In this document: piece after piece, positions 1-6,328 of the stretch
How the letters are laid out: each line of letters starts with the position of its first letter
Numbering within the stretch: the first letter of the stretch is position 1
Source: Bacteroidales bacterium UBA3543
GTDB taxonomy: Bacteria > Bacteroidota > Bacteroidia > Bacteroidales > UBA932
NCBI GenBank assembly: GCA_002376715.1
Contig: DFOK01000066.1
Span: forward strand, 1-11,443
DNA length: 11,443 nucleotides
Direction of reading: 5' to 3'
Made by a program: the position numbers and the translations under genes
The notes under the pieces: model-generated
Seen by the model: only the letters and a program-made list of their open reading frames with translations
The model's database searches: none
Told to the model about the DNA's origin: nothing

Positions 1-205
1 TGAATCATCGCAATAGAACAGTGAGAAATATTCTCTTTGTCTATCACTTGCGGTGCCATGCACCGCCAATTTGAAATTGTAGTCCCGTAATTAAAAATCG
101 GAAAAAACTCCTTTACTTAATTTACAGACTATCTAATCTTTTTACAGTTTTTTTACCTCGTTATCTATCTCAAAATTTCAATGAACGTGCGTTTCTTGCC
201 GAAAC
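1..205 (-). other. Structured leader of a leftward transcript (gene off the left edge)
   Basis: No complete gene lies here. Read leftward from the promoter at 212-242, the expected RNA holds several hairpins: CGTTTC/GAAACG (190-206) at its very start, a perfect 7-bp stem GCGGTGC/GCACCGC (50-66) with a three-base loop, and a longer imperfect hairpin (9-52) whose outer arms are CGCAA/TTGCG and inner arms GAGAA/TTCTC. Two leftward frames are open to the window edge: one from the ATG at 59-57, whose codon is exactly the triloop of the 50-66 hairpin, and another from TTG or GTG codons near 72-63. Neither gives a recognisable protein in about 20 codons. Alternatives are a structured 5' UTR, an attenuator, or the leader of a stable-RNA operon beyond the window. 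Confidence 0.4.
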
Positions 206-211
206 GGGCAG

Positions 212-242
212 CAAAGGTAAACACTTTTTTTCAATCTCCAAA
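212..242 (-). promoter_or_regulatory. Leftward Bacteroidota-type housekeeping promoter
   Basis: On the minus strand, TTTG (242-239) is followed after 19 nt by TACCTTTG (219-212). This is a full match to the Bacteroidota sigma-70 pattern TTTG-N19-21-TAnnTTTG and the best promoter in the window. Transcription should start near 205 and run leftward off the window. The only long open frames on the minus strand within 205-1 run off the edge, so its gene product is not identifiable here. Confidence 0.65.
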
Positions 243-250
243 TTATTTCG

Positions 251-258
251 TAGTTTTG
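251..258 (+). promoter_or_regulatory. Probable -7 element for the OPT-pepT operon
   Basis: TAGTTTTG matches TAnnTTTG and would start a transcript near 265, about 35 nt before the transporter ATG. No good -33 TTG is seen 19-21 nt upstream, where there is only a T-run around 225-231. The leader is A/T-rich without a clear Shine-Dalgarno site, which is usual in this phylum. It lies back-to-back with the leftward promoter at 212-242. Confidence 0.45.
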
Positions 259-300
259 TTAAGTTTTTATGAGAATAACTAAAAAAACTCTATACTACTT

Positions 301-2280
301 ATGGAAAACAAGGAAAACAAGCCCCAAGGGCTGCACGAAAACGCCTATCGGAAACTTAAAAAGGGGGAAGAATACAAGCCATTGTTGTCTCCAGACAAGA
401 ATTATCCCGAGATTACAGTTTGGTCCGTGACTATAGGATTGGTGATGACCATCATCTTTTCAGCTGCAGCCGCATATCTTGGTCTCAAGGTGGGCCAGGT
501 ATTTGAGGCTGCTATCCCGATTGCCATTCTGGCTGTCGGCCTTTCAAGCGTACTTAAAAAAAATCAGGCCCTGGGCCAGAATGTGATTATCCAATCTATC
601 GGATCCTGTTCCGGAGTAATTGTAGCAGGTTCGATATTCACTCTGCCGGCCATCTATATCCTCGGTCTGGATGTCAATTTTACCCAGATGTTCCTAAGTT
701 CCCTTCTTGGAGGTGTGCTGGGAATCCTTTTCCTAATTCCTTTCAGGAAATACTTCGTAAAAGAACAGCACGGAGTCTATCCCTTCCCTGAGGCCACAGC
801 CACCACTCAGGTGCTGGTCAGCGGTGAGCGCGGAGGTAAGAGCCTTAAGGTTTTACTCATTGCGGGGCTAATCGGTGGACTTTACGACTTTATCGTGGCT
901 ACCTTCGGAGCGTGGGCCGAAACCGTAACATCAACGGTTACCCGTTGGGGTGCGGCAATTGCAGACAAGACCAAAATAGTACTCAAACTCAACACAGGTG
1001 CTGCGGTGCTCGGTCTGGGATATATCGTGGGACTCAAATATGCCTTTATCATCTGCTGCGGTTCTCTGCTCGTATGGTTGATCATCAACCCCATCCTGGC
1101 AGCCGGTTTCTCCGGAGTAGATATTTTCGGCATGAGCTTCTCTGCAGCTCTCGGTCAAATGTCTGCTGATGAGATCTTCAGGACCTACTCCCGTCTGATT
1201 GGTATCGGAGGTATCGCCACCGCCGGTATCATAGGTATCATAAGGTCTTCAAAGGTTATCGGCTCCGCAGTAAAGCTCGCTGTAGGTGAGTTTAGCAAGA
1301 AGGATGGCGGAGCGAAAGTACAGGTGAAACGCACCGATCAGGATATCTCTATGAGGAGCGTTGTAATGGGCATAGCTGTAGCTTTGCTCGGAGTCTTCGC
1401 ATTCTTTGCTTTTGGTGGAGTAGTGGACACTATCTGGCAGGCCCTTGTCGGGATGCTGGTGGTTGCTGTCATCGCCTTCCTTTTCACCACTGTAGCGGCT
1501 AATGCTATTGCTATAGTAGGCACAAACCCCGTCAGCGGAATGACTATTATGACACTGATCATTACAGCACTGGTTCTTGTAGCCACAGGACTCAAGGGCA
1601 ATGCGGGTATGGTTGCTTCATTGCTGATCGGAGGTGTGGTCTGTACGGCGCTTTCCACCGCCGGCGGCTTTATCACCGACCTCAAGATCGGATACTGGAT
1701 AGGCACCACCCCTGCAAAGCAGGAGAAATGGAAGTTCCTCGGCGTACTGGTTGCAGCGGTAACAGTAGCCGGAGTGGTAATAGTTCTCAATAAAACCTAT
1801 GGATTTGTAGGAGAAGGTGCGCTTGTAGCTCCTCAGGCCAATGCCATGGCAGCCGTAATCAAGCCGATGATGGAAGGAGGCAGCGCTCCCTGGTTCCTCT
1901 ATGGCATAGGGGCGGTCATAGCTATTATCCTCTCGTTCTTGAAAATACCGGCACTTGCCTTCTGTTTGGGCATGTTCATTCCCATCGATCTTAACCTCCC
2001 GTTGCTCCTCGGTGGAGCCATCGCCTGGTTCGTAAGTACACGCAGTAAGGATAAAGAAGTCAACGCTGCCCGCCAGGAAAAAGGTACTCTAATCGCCTCC
2101 GGATTTATCGCCGGTGGCGCACTTATGGGAGTGGTGAGTGCAATACTCAAGTTTGCGAAAGTTGACTGGTTCCTTACCGACTGGAATGCAACCTACGGTG
2201 AAGCCATTGCAATCATACCGCTTATAGCGCTTGTAATATATATGATAATGGCATCTATGAAAGTTGAAAAACAGCAATAA
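301..2280 (+). CDS. OPT-family oligopeptide transporter
   Basis: This is an inner-membrane importer of the OPT family, which as a group moves short peptides (or metal-peptide conjugates) with protons. The 659 residues are almost continuously hydrophobic after a 40-residue charged cytoplasmic N-terminus, consistent with the 14-16 helices usual in the family. Recognisable family landmarks are AYLGLKVGQVFEAAIP (residues 58-73), the conserved loop YPFPEATATTQVLVSGE (about 160-176), and GTNPVSGMT (407-415), the bacterial form of the NPG-type motif. Length is normal for the bacterial branch. The ATG at 301 is preceded by a -7 element at 251-258. Peptidase T begins 2 nt after the stop, so transported peptides are probably cleaved by the next gene's product. 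Substrate specificity (tripeptide, larger peptide or chelate) cannot be read from the sequence. Confidence 0.93.
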   Translation: MENKENKPQGLHENAYRKLKKGEEYKPLLSPDKNYPEITVWSVTIGLVMTIIFSAAAAYLGLKVGQVFEAAIPIAILAVGLSSVLKKNQALGQNVIIQSIGSCSGVIVAGSIFTLPAIYILGLDVNFTQMFLSSLLGGVLGILFLIPFRKYFVKEQHGVYPFPEATATTQVLVSGERGGKSLKVLLIAGLIGGLYDFIVATFGAWAETVTSTVTRWGAAIADKTKIVLKLNTGAAVLGLGYIVGLKYAFIICCGSLLVWLIINPILAAGFSGVDIFGMSFSAALGQMSADEIFRTYSRLIGIGGIATAGIIGIIRSSKVIGSAVKLAVGEFSKKDGGAKVQVKRTDQDISMRSVVMGIAVALLGVFAFFAFGGVVDTIWQALVGMLVVAVIAFLFTTVAANAIAIVGTNPVSGMTIMTLIITALVLVATGLKGNAGMVASLLIGGVVCTALSTAGGFITDLKIGYWIGTTPAKQEKWKFLGVLVAAVTVAGVVIVLNKTYGFVGEGALVAPQANAMAAVIKPMMEGGSAPWFLYGIGAVIAIILSFLKIPALAFCLGMFIPIDLNLPLLLGGAIAWFVSTRSKDKEVNAARQEKGTLIASGFIAGGALMGVVSAILKFAKVDWFLTDWNATYGEAIAIIPLIALVIYMIMASMKVEKQQ

Positions 2281-2282
2281 TT

Positions 2283-3506
2283 ATGGAAAGTGTAAAGGAA
2301 AAATTTCTCAGATATATCTCATTTGATACCCAGTCAGACCCTGAATCGGAGAGTCAGCCGTCAACTGCAAAACAGCTTGCGCTCTCAATGCAATTGGTAC
2401 AGGAACTCCACGATATGGGGATAACCGATGCAGCCCTTGACAAAGATGGTTATGTAATGGCATCCATCCCCTCCAATATTAAGAGAGAAGTTCCGGCGAT
2501 CGGCTTTATCGCGCATGTGGATACTGCACCGGATGCACCCGGAAATGATATTAAGCCACAAATTGTGGAAAATTATGACGGAAGGGATATACTGCTCAAT
2601 AAAGAGATGGATCTCTATCTAAGAGTGAAGGATTTCCCCGAAATGCTTCAGTACAAAGGGCAGACACTTATAACCACAGACGGGACAACACTGCTCGGAG
2701 CCGATGATAAAGCCGGCGTTGCTGAGATAATGTGCGCCGCAGAATATTTAATGTCGCATCCTGAGATACCTCATGGACCAATCAAGATCGGTTTTACTCC
2801 CGATGAAGAGATCGGCCGTGGCGTAGACCATTTCGATGTGGAAAAATTCGGTGCCAAATATGCATATACCCTTGACGGTGGTCAGATCGGAGAACTCGAG
2901 TACGAAAACTTCAACGCCGCATCAGCAAAAATATTCATTCAGGGCTGTAATATCCATCCCGGCTACGCCAAAAACAAAATGGTCAATGCCATGCTGATCG
3001 CAATGGAGCTCAATGCCATGCTGCCGGTACAACAAAGACCTGAATTCACTGAGCATTATGAAGGATTTTTCCATATCATAGGATTCAACGGAACAGTGGA
3101 AACTGCTACCCTGCAGTATATTATCCGCGACCACGATATGGAGCTTTTTAATCAAAAAAAGGCCCTTATGACATCCTGCGTGGATTTCCTTAACACCAAG
3201 TACGGCAACATCATCACTCTTGAATTGAAAGACCAGTACTATAATATGCGTGAGGAAGTTGAGCCACACTACCACATAATTGACAAGGCAGTCAAGGCAA
3301 TGGAACTTGCAGGAATCAAGCCCAACATCAAGCCCATCCGCGGAGGCACCGACGGCGCAAGGCTCTCATTTATGGGACTCCCCTGCCCCAATCTCTTCGC
3401 CGGTGGCCACAACTTCCACGGCAAACTCGAATTTGTCCCCGTAGAGAGTATGGAAAAAGCCGTACAGGTGATACTCAATCTGATATCACTTTATGCAGCG
3501 GAGTAA
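2283..3506 (+). CDS. pepT: Peptidase T (tripeptide aminopeptidase, M20B)
   Basis: This is a cytoplasmic dizinc aminopeptidase that removes the N-terminal residue from tripeptides. All catalytic landmarks of PepT are visible in the 407 residues: H78-x-D80 in AHVDTAPD, the bridging aspartate D141 in GADDKAG, the E175/E176 pair in TPDEEIGRG, D198 in TLDGG, and H379 in NFHGK near the C-terminus. The dimerisation (lid) domain lies between about residues 210 and 320. Length matches the roughly 408 residues of enterobacterial PepT, and the closing segment MEKAVQVIL is also family-like. It starts 2 nt after the transporter stop, so the two are co-transcribed and likely translationally coupled. The context (peptide importer plus tripeptidase) supports a nutritional role in peptide use. 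No truncation or missing active-site residue is seen. Confidence 0.97.
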   Translation: MESVKEKFLRYISFDTQSDPESESQPSTAKQLALSMQLVQELHDMGITDAALDKDGYVMASIPSNIKREVPAIGFIAHVDTAPDAPGNDIKPQIVENYDGRDILLNKEMDLYLRVKDFPEMLQYKGQTLITTDGTTLLGADDKAGVAEIMCAAEYLMSHPEIPHGPIKIGFTPDEEIGRGVDHFDVEKFGAKYAYTLDGGQIGELEYENFNAASAKIFIQGCNIHPGYAKNKMVNAMLIAMELNAMLPVQQRPEFTEHYEGFFHIIGFNGTVETATLQYIIRDHDMELFNQKKALMTSCVDFLNTKYGNIITLELKDQYYNMREEVEPHYHIIDKAVKAMELAGIKPNIKPIRGGTDGARLSFMGLPCPNLFAGGHNFHGKLEFVPVESMEKAVQVILNLISLYAAE

Positions 3507-3510
3507 TAGC

Positions 3511-3975
3511 ATGGAAAAACCCATTCTCAATACACATAACAAGGAAGATCACCCTCCTGCACATACTGCTGAGCATATACTCAATGGCACCATGGTAAAA
3601 ATGTTCGGTTGTGCCCGCTCATACAATGCACATATTGAACGCAAAAAGAGTAAATGCGATTATCGGCTGAATAGGGAGCCGACTGCTGAAGAGATTGCCC
3701 TAATCGAAAAGAGGGTAAACGAGGTGATTGCTTCCAATTTGGATGTGACTGAAAGCTTTCTGACTCAAGAAGCAGCAGCATCCATCGTGGACCTTAGCAA
3801 ACTCCCCGATGATGCCTCCGAAACACTCCGCATTGTACGGGTAGGCGATTATGATGCCTGTGCTTGCATCGGCGCACACGTGGCCAACACTAGAGAAATC
3901 GGCACATTTAAAATTATTTCCTCGGATTTTGAAGATGGGCGCTGGCGCTTACGCTGGAGAATAGTAAAGGAATAG
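3511..3975 (+). CDS. Stand-alone alanyl/threonyl-tRNA synthetase-type editing domain (AlaX-like)
   Basis: This small cytoplasmic protein carries the zinc site of the tRNA synthetase 'second additional domain': H18-x3-H22 in HTAEHIL and C119-x3-H123 in CIGAHVANTREIG, followed by the strand-rich tail typical of AlaX proteins. Free-standing members hydrolyse mischarged tRNA (for example Ser- or Gly-tRNA-Ala), so a trans-editing role is likely but unproven. An upstream in-frame ATG at 3493 lies inside pepT; I prefer the ATG at 3511 (154 residues) because GGAG at 3500-3503 sits 7 nt before it and it follows the pepT stop by 4 nt. It is the last gene of the transporter-peptidase operon, with a terminator at 4071-4094. 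The first zinc histidine is very near the N-terminus, so little of an N-terminal barrel is present, as in short AlaX forms. Confidence 0.82.
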   Translation: MEKPILNTHNKEDHPPAHTAEHILNGTMVKMFGCARSYNAHIERKKSKCDYRLNREPTAEEIALIEKRVNEVIASNLDVTESFLTQEAAASIVDLSKLPDDASETLRIVRVGDYDACACIGAHVANTREIGTFKIISSDFEDGRWRLRWRIVKE

Positions 3976-4052
3976 TTTGTAGTGAGTAGTATGGAGTATG
4001 TAGTTGCGGAAGAGTGCAGGGTGGGTTAGTTCTGAGTTCCGAGTTATTAGCA
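3976..4052. repeat. Low-complexity GAGTAGT/GAGTTCC-rich spacer
   Basis: After the editing-domain stop the sequence is built from imperfect short repeats: variations on GTAGTGAGTAGTATGGAGTATGT (about 3978-4002), then GTTCTGAGTTCCGAGTT (about 4029-4045). It has no open frame with coding character and no hairpin of note. It resembles decayed short-period tandem repeats rather than an insertion sequence. Confidence 0.4.
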
Positions 4053-4070
4053 TCGATTTCTAAGTTATTA

Positions 4071-4094
4071 AGAGCGACCTTCGGGTCGTTTTTT
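4071..4094 (+). terminator. Rho-independent terminator of the OPT-pepT-editing operon
   Basis: CGACC (4075-4079), loop TTCG (4080-4083), GGTCG (4084-4088), then a run of six T (4089-4094). The loop is the very stable C(UUCG)G tetraloop and the A/T pairs flanking the stem extend it. It points rightward and ends the 301-3975 operon. On the minus strand the stem is followed by a mixed rather than T-rich sequence, so it is a weak terminator for the LytTR gene. Confidence 0.85.
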
Positions 4095-4110
4095 GTGCCA
4101 AAATTTGAGG

Positions 4111-4167
4111 ACTCGTCAGAATTTCTGTGCAAAAACCGAGTTTACTCGTCAGAATTTGTGTAAAACT
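4111..4167. repeat. Two copies of a 33-bp-period direct repeat at the 3' end of the LytTR gene
   Basis: ACTCGTCAGAATTT occurs exactly at 4111-4124 and again at 4144-4157, 33 bp apart. Similarity continues in the following bases (CTGTGCAAAAAC against GTGTAAAAC, with a 2-nt gap). A third, partial copy of the TGTGC-CAAAA part is at 4094-4103. The right-hand copy contains the stop codon (4149-4151) and last codons of the leftward LytTR gene, so the 3' end of the gene appears to have been duplicated into its own 3' UTR. Confidence 0.7.
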
Positions 4168-4853
4168 TGTTGCACATTCTCCTTATATTTGCGGGACACA
4201 GGCAGTTGAGTTTCGCCTACAGAGACCGTTTCCGGAGAGGTAAGCGCGACAGAATCCAAATTTACAAGATATGAGCGATGAATTCGCAGAAAACCTTCAC
4301 CAAGTAAGTTCTCCCATTGTCCGATGCCGGTCTTATTTCGGTAGGATTCGCCTGAGGCAATTACGATACGCACCTCTGTGTCGTTGGACTCTATATATAA
4401 TATATCAGCTATGAGAACCGTTACGCTTTTGCGTTCCGAGAAAAATGTAATAGTGCGGTCCTTAGGCTTAAAATGTCTTGAAAGCCATTTAGAACAGAAA
4501 TAATCGCCTATTGAGAGTATTGTGAGTATTATTCCAAGAAAAGCCGGATTGATTAGCATTGGAGGAATCTCTTTCGGGCTGTCGTGAAAGCTTTCCGGAT
4601 AGTTCATAATCCACACAAAATAGTGAAGTAGCAAAATAAGAAGAATTACCGATACCATTACGGCCAGCGAGATATAAACCTTGTCCATCGCTCTTCTCGC
4701 TTTCGGCATAAGGTATGCCAACAACAGGGCACAAGGACAAAAGATTAGTGCAATGAAAAATGCCTGGCCCAATGAATAGTCCAAGCTGGCGAGAATGGAG
4801 ACAATTAAGACAACGGCGGCCACCCAATATGCTATACGACCCAAGAATCTCAT
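4149..4853 (-). CDS. Membrane-anchored LytTR-family transcription regulator
   Basis: This is a predicted DNA-binding regulator held in the inner membrane. From the ATG at 4853 the protein has 234 residues: four hydrophobic helices (about 8-24, 30-50, 60-82, 103-121) followed by a LytTR domain (about 133-230). The LytTR signatures are SVTVLIADILYIES, the FLRIHRSYLVNLDSV stretch (189-203), and LPVSRKYKENV near the end. No receiver domain or histidine kinase is present, so the membrane part probably replaces the usual sensor. The open frame extends to a GTG at 4901, but a promoter whose -7 element is at 4861-4868 would start transcription downstream of that codon, so the ATG at 4853 is chosen; the mRNA leader would then be very short. 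It is divergent from a small TolQ/ExbB-like gene, with a candidate operator between them. Target genes are inferred, not known. Confidence 0.85.
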   Translation of the reverse strand: MRFLGRIAYWVAAVVLIVSILASLDYSLGQAFFIALIFCPCALLLAYLMPKARRAMDKVYISLAVMVSVILLILLLHYFVWIMNYPESFHDSPKEIPPMLINPAFLGIILTILSIGDYFCSKWLSRHFKPKDRTITFFSERKSVTVLIADILYIESNDTEVRIVIASGESYRNKTGIGQWENLLGEGFLRIHRSYLVNLDSVALTSPETVSVGETQLPVSRKYKENVQQVLHKF

Positions 4854-4860
4854 AACTACA

Positions 4861-4891
4861 CAAAAGTAGGCAAATTCAGTGGCCTCTGCAA
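4861..4891 (-). promoter_or_regulatory. Promoter of the LytTR gene
   Basis: On the minus strand, TTG (4891-4889), 20 nt, then TACTTTTG (4868-4861) fits the Bacteroidota housekeeping pattern. The start site would fall only a few bases before the ATG at 4853, giving a very short or leaderless message. This position decides the start codon against the upstream GTG at 4901. Confidence 0.65.
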
Positions 4892-4904
4892 GAAAAAGCA
4901 CCTT

Positions 4905-4940
4905 AGAGTGGGCTTTAACAGGTATAGAGAGGGTTTCTAC
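4905..4940 (+). promoter_or_regulatory. Candidate LytTR operator (direct repeat, 21-bp period)
   Basis: AGAGTGGGCTTTAAC (4905-4919) and AGAGAGGGTTTCTAC (4926-4940) agree at 11 of 15 positions and start 21 bp apart, two helical turns. LytTR dimers are known to bind paired direct repeats with about this spacing. The second copy touches the -33 element (4941-4944) of the rightward promoter, the position expected for an activator. Binding is inferred from geometry only. Confidence 0.45.
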
Positions 4941-4973
4941 TTTGGAGGATTCGCGGACTTAGCCGTAACTTTG
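4941..4973 (+). promoter_or_regulatory. Promoter of the small TolQ/ExbB-like gene
   Basis: TTTG (4941-4944), 21 nt, then TAACTTTG (4966-4973) is a full match to the Bacteroidota promoter pattern. Transcription should begin near 4980, about 17 nt before the ATG at 4997. It is divergent from the LytTR promoter. Confidence 0.72.
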
Positions 4974-4996
4974 CATCAAACCAAATTAATAAAGTT

Positions 4997-5386
4997 ATGA
5001 AAGAAGAAATCATTTATGCATTAGACTCCATTGGTGTATCTTACCAAGAAACTATTGAAACTACAGGCAACTCAATTTCACAACTCTTTGTTGAAGGTGG
5101 CACTTTCGGAATGATTATAATTACATTATTCTTAATTGCTCTCCTAATTGCAGCATGGAAGGCTCCCCGTTGGGTAAAAGAAATCGGCATTGGCGCATTG
5201 GTCATCTCCATTTTCTGGACTTTGACCGGCCTATATCAAGTATTCGGTGTTGTCAATATGCTCGGAAAGATCAGCATCGGAGTCCTCTGTGGCGGTTTAA
5301 GAGTGACAATGATCAGCACCTTCTACGGACTGCTTGTTTACTTCATCTCACTGGTCATCCGTGTTATCCAGAAGCCAAGAATATAG
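4997..5386 (+). CDS. Miniature MotA/TolQ/ExbB-like membrane protein
   Basis: This 129-residue protein has three predicted helices: about 35-54 after EGGTFGM, about 62-85, and about 100-124. The pattern at the end (small residues and Thr/Ser in GGLRVTMISTFYGLLVYFISLVIRVI) resembles the last two helices of TolQ/ExbB/MotA stator proteins, where a TTxxGL-type turn lines the proton path. The 100-residue cytoplasmic domain between helices 1 and 2 of classical ExbB is absent, replaced by AWKAPRWVKEIG, and no ExbD/TolR partner is encoded nearby. Small proteins of this type occur in Bacteroidota genomes. It has its own strong promoter, preceded by a candidate LytTR operator, and the neighbouring membrane LytTR protein is its most likely regulator. 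Its function may be in ion conduction or sensing; the family assignment rests on pattern only. Confidence 0.6.
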   Translation: MKEEIIYALDSIGVSYQETIETTGNSISQLFVEGGTFGMIIITLFLIALLIAAWKAPRWVKEIGIGALVISIFWTLTGLYQVFGVVNMLGKISIGVLCGGLRVTMISTFYGLLVYFISLVIRVIQKPRI

Positions 5387-5400
5387 CTCAATCAAACTTA

Positions 5401-6303
5401 TTACATCAACCCGGCTTGAATATAATATTCGGTGATGAACGATGATATAGCGGGTCTTTTTGTAAAGGGTGCGGTTTCTCCCTCAATATCTAAGTTCCTA
5501 CAATCAACCAGGAGCCCCGGGATACCATTTTCCGTAACAGGTTTGAAATAGCTGTCATTGCTTTCAAAAGTCTTTTTAATCCAATTAAACATCATATTTG
5601 GATCATAAATTTCCAGTGAAATGAAATCAACTCCCTCAATACCGTCACCATTGTGCCACTCCTTGGTGCTCTTAATGTCACGTACCGATACCTTATTTCC
5701 TTTATTGTACCTACCACCAATTAGTTTGATCGGGATTTTACAATGAACTTTCCATTCTTCAGTTTCATCATTAACAAGATTACCGGCAATTAATGTACAG
5801 AGACAAAGAGCGGTACAGCCTGCACCTTCATTTTCATATAAAGGCCATAAAAAACCTCCATAAAAATCCATCGGCGCATGATGATGATTGAACTTGTTTT
5901 CGAATTTATCAAAGAAATCAATTATTCTTTTAGCTGATGCTTCATTGATAAGATATTTAATGAAAAGCACCCTGCCTTTTCTTGAATTGAATCTCAGAGT
6001 ACGGTCAATTATTTGTTCTGATTCCATCTCTGCCTTAAAAACGCTTCCAAGTATCCCAAGACCGATTCTTTCCTTAAAGATACGTTTAATGACCTCTATA
6101 AGTTTTATGCCTGAAATACTATATGCCCTTGTTCCTTCGATATGACTACTATTCAATACAACTAAAGTGTGCCCTACGATGCGAGCTTGAGATCTTAAAA
6201 TCCGTTTTGACAAAGATTTTAAAGCCGACTTATACAAATCAGCCGGGCCTTCCCAATTTATTGGAACGGGTGATGCAACTACATATATGGTAACCTGATG
6301 CAT
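5401..6303 (-). CDS. Uncharacterised protein with possible permuted papain-like (Lnb/DUF4105-type) active site
   Basis: I do not recognise this 300-residue protein with confidence. It has no signal peptide and no membrane helix, so it is probably cytoplasmic. Visible landmarks are GHTLVVLNSSHIEGTRAYS (H45 in GHT) in the N-terminal third, and later GGFLWPLYENEGAGCTAL with C163. A histidine strand followed by a distant cysteine at a helix start is the order found in circularly permuted NlpC/P60-like hydrolases such as the Lnb/DUF4105 group, so a thiol hydrolase is a reasonable guess. The C-terminal half (190-300) is of unknown fold. It is the last gene of a leftward cassette, 25 nt after the membrane-protein gene, and its 3' end faces the small ExbB-like gene with only 14 nt between stops and no terminator. 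Its codons are more A/T-rich than those of the peptide operon. Confidence 0.6.
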   Translation of the reverse strand: MHQVTIYVVASPVPINWEGPADLYKSALKSLSKRILRSQARIVGHTLVVLNSSHIEGTRAYSISGIKLIEVIKRIFKERIGLGILGSVFKAEMESEQIIDRTLRFNSRKGRVLFIKYLINEASAKRIIDFFDKFENKFNHHHAPMDFYGGFLWPLYENEGAGCTALCLCTLIAGNLVNDETEEWKVHCKIPIKLIGGRYNKGNKVSVRDIKSTKEWHNGDGIEGVDFISLEIYDPNMMFNWIKKTFESNDSYFKPVTENGIPGLLVDCRNLDIEGETAPFTKRPAISSFITEYYIQAGLM

Positions 6304-6328
6304 TTATAACGGTAATATTTCCAAATAT

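Noticed and set aside
1..59. Calling a partial CDS from the leftward ATG at 59-57
   Set aside because: Only 19 codons are visible, a second frame is equally open, and the region is better explained as structured RNA; described as a leader instead.
269..300. ATG at 269 upstream of the transporter start
   Set aside because: Out of frame with the transporter; would overlap it as a leader peptide, but there is no ribosome binding site and no regulatory pattern.
1338..1790. 150-codon minus-strand frame inside the transporter
   Set aside because: Ala/Thr/Pro-rich antisense translation of a hydrophobic transporter; no coding features.
4071..4094. Bidirectional terminator also serving the LytTR gene
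   Set aside because: On the minus strand the stem is not followed by a T-run (CTCTTAATAACTT), so only the rightward function is supported.
4489..4863. 124-codon minus-strand frame overlapping the LytTR gene
   Set aside because: Another frame of the same strand; the LytTR frame has the domain signature and the helices.
5155..5445. 96-codon plus-strand frame overlapping the small ExbB-like gene
   Set aside because: Different frame of a gene with its own promoter and membrane pattern; the product is His/Arg-rich and unlike any protein.
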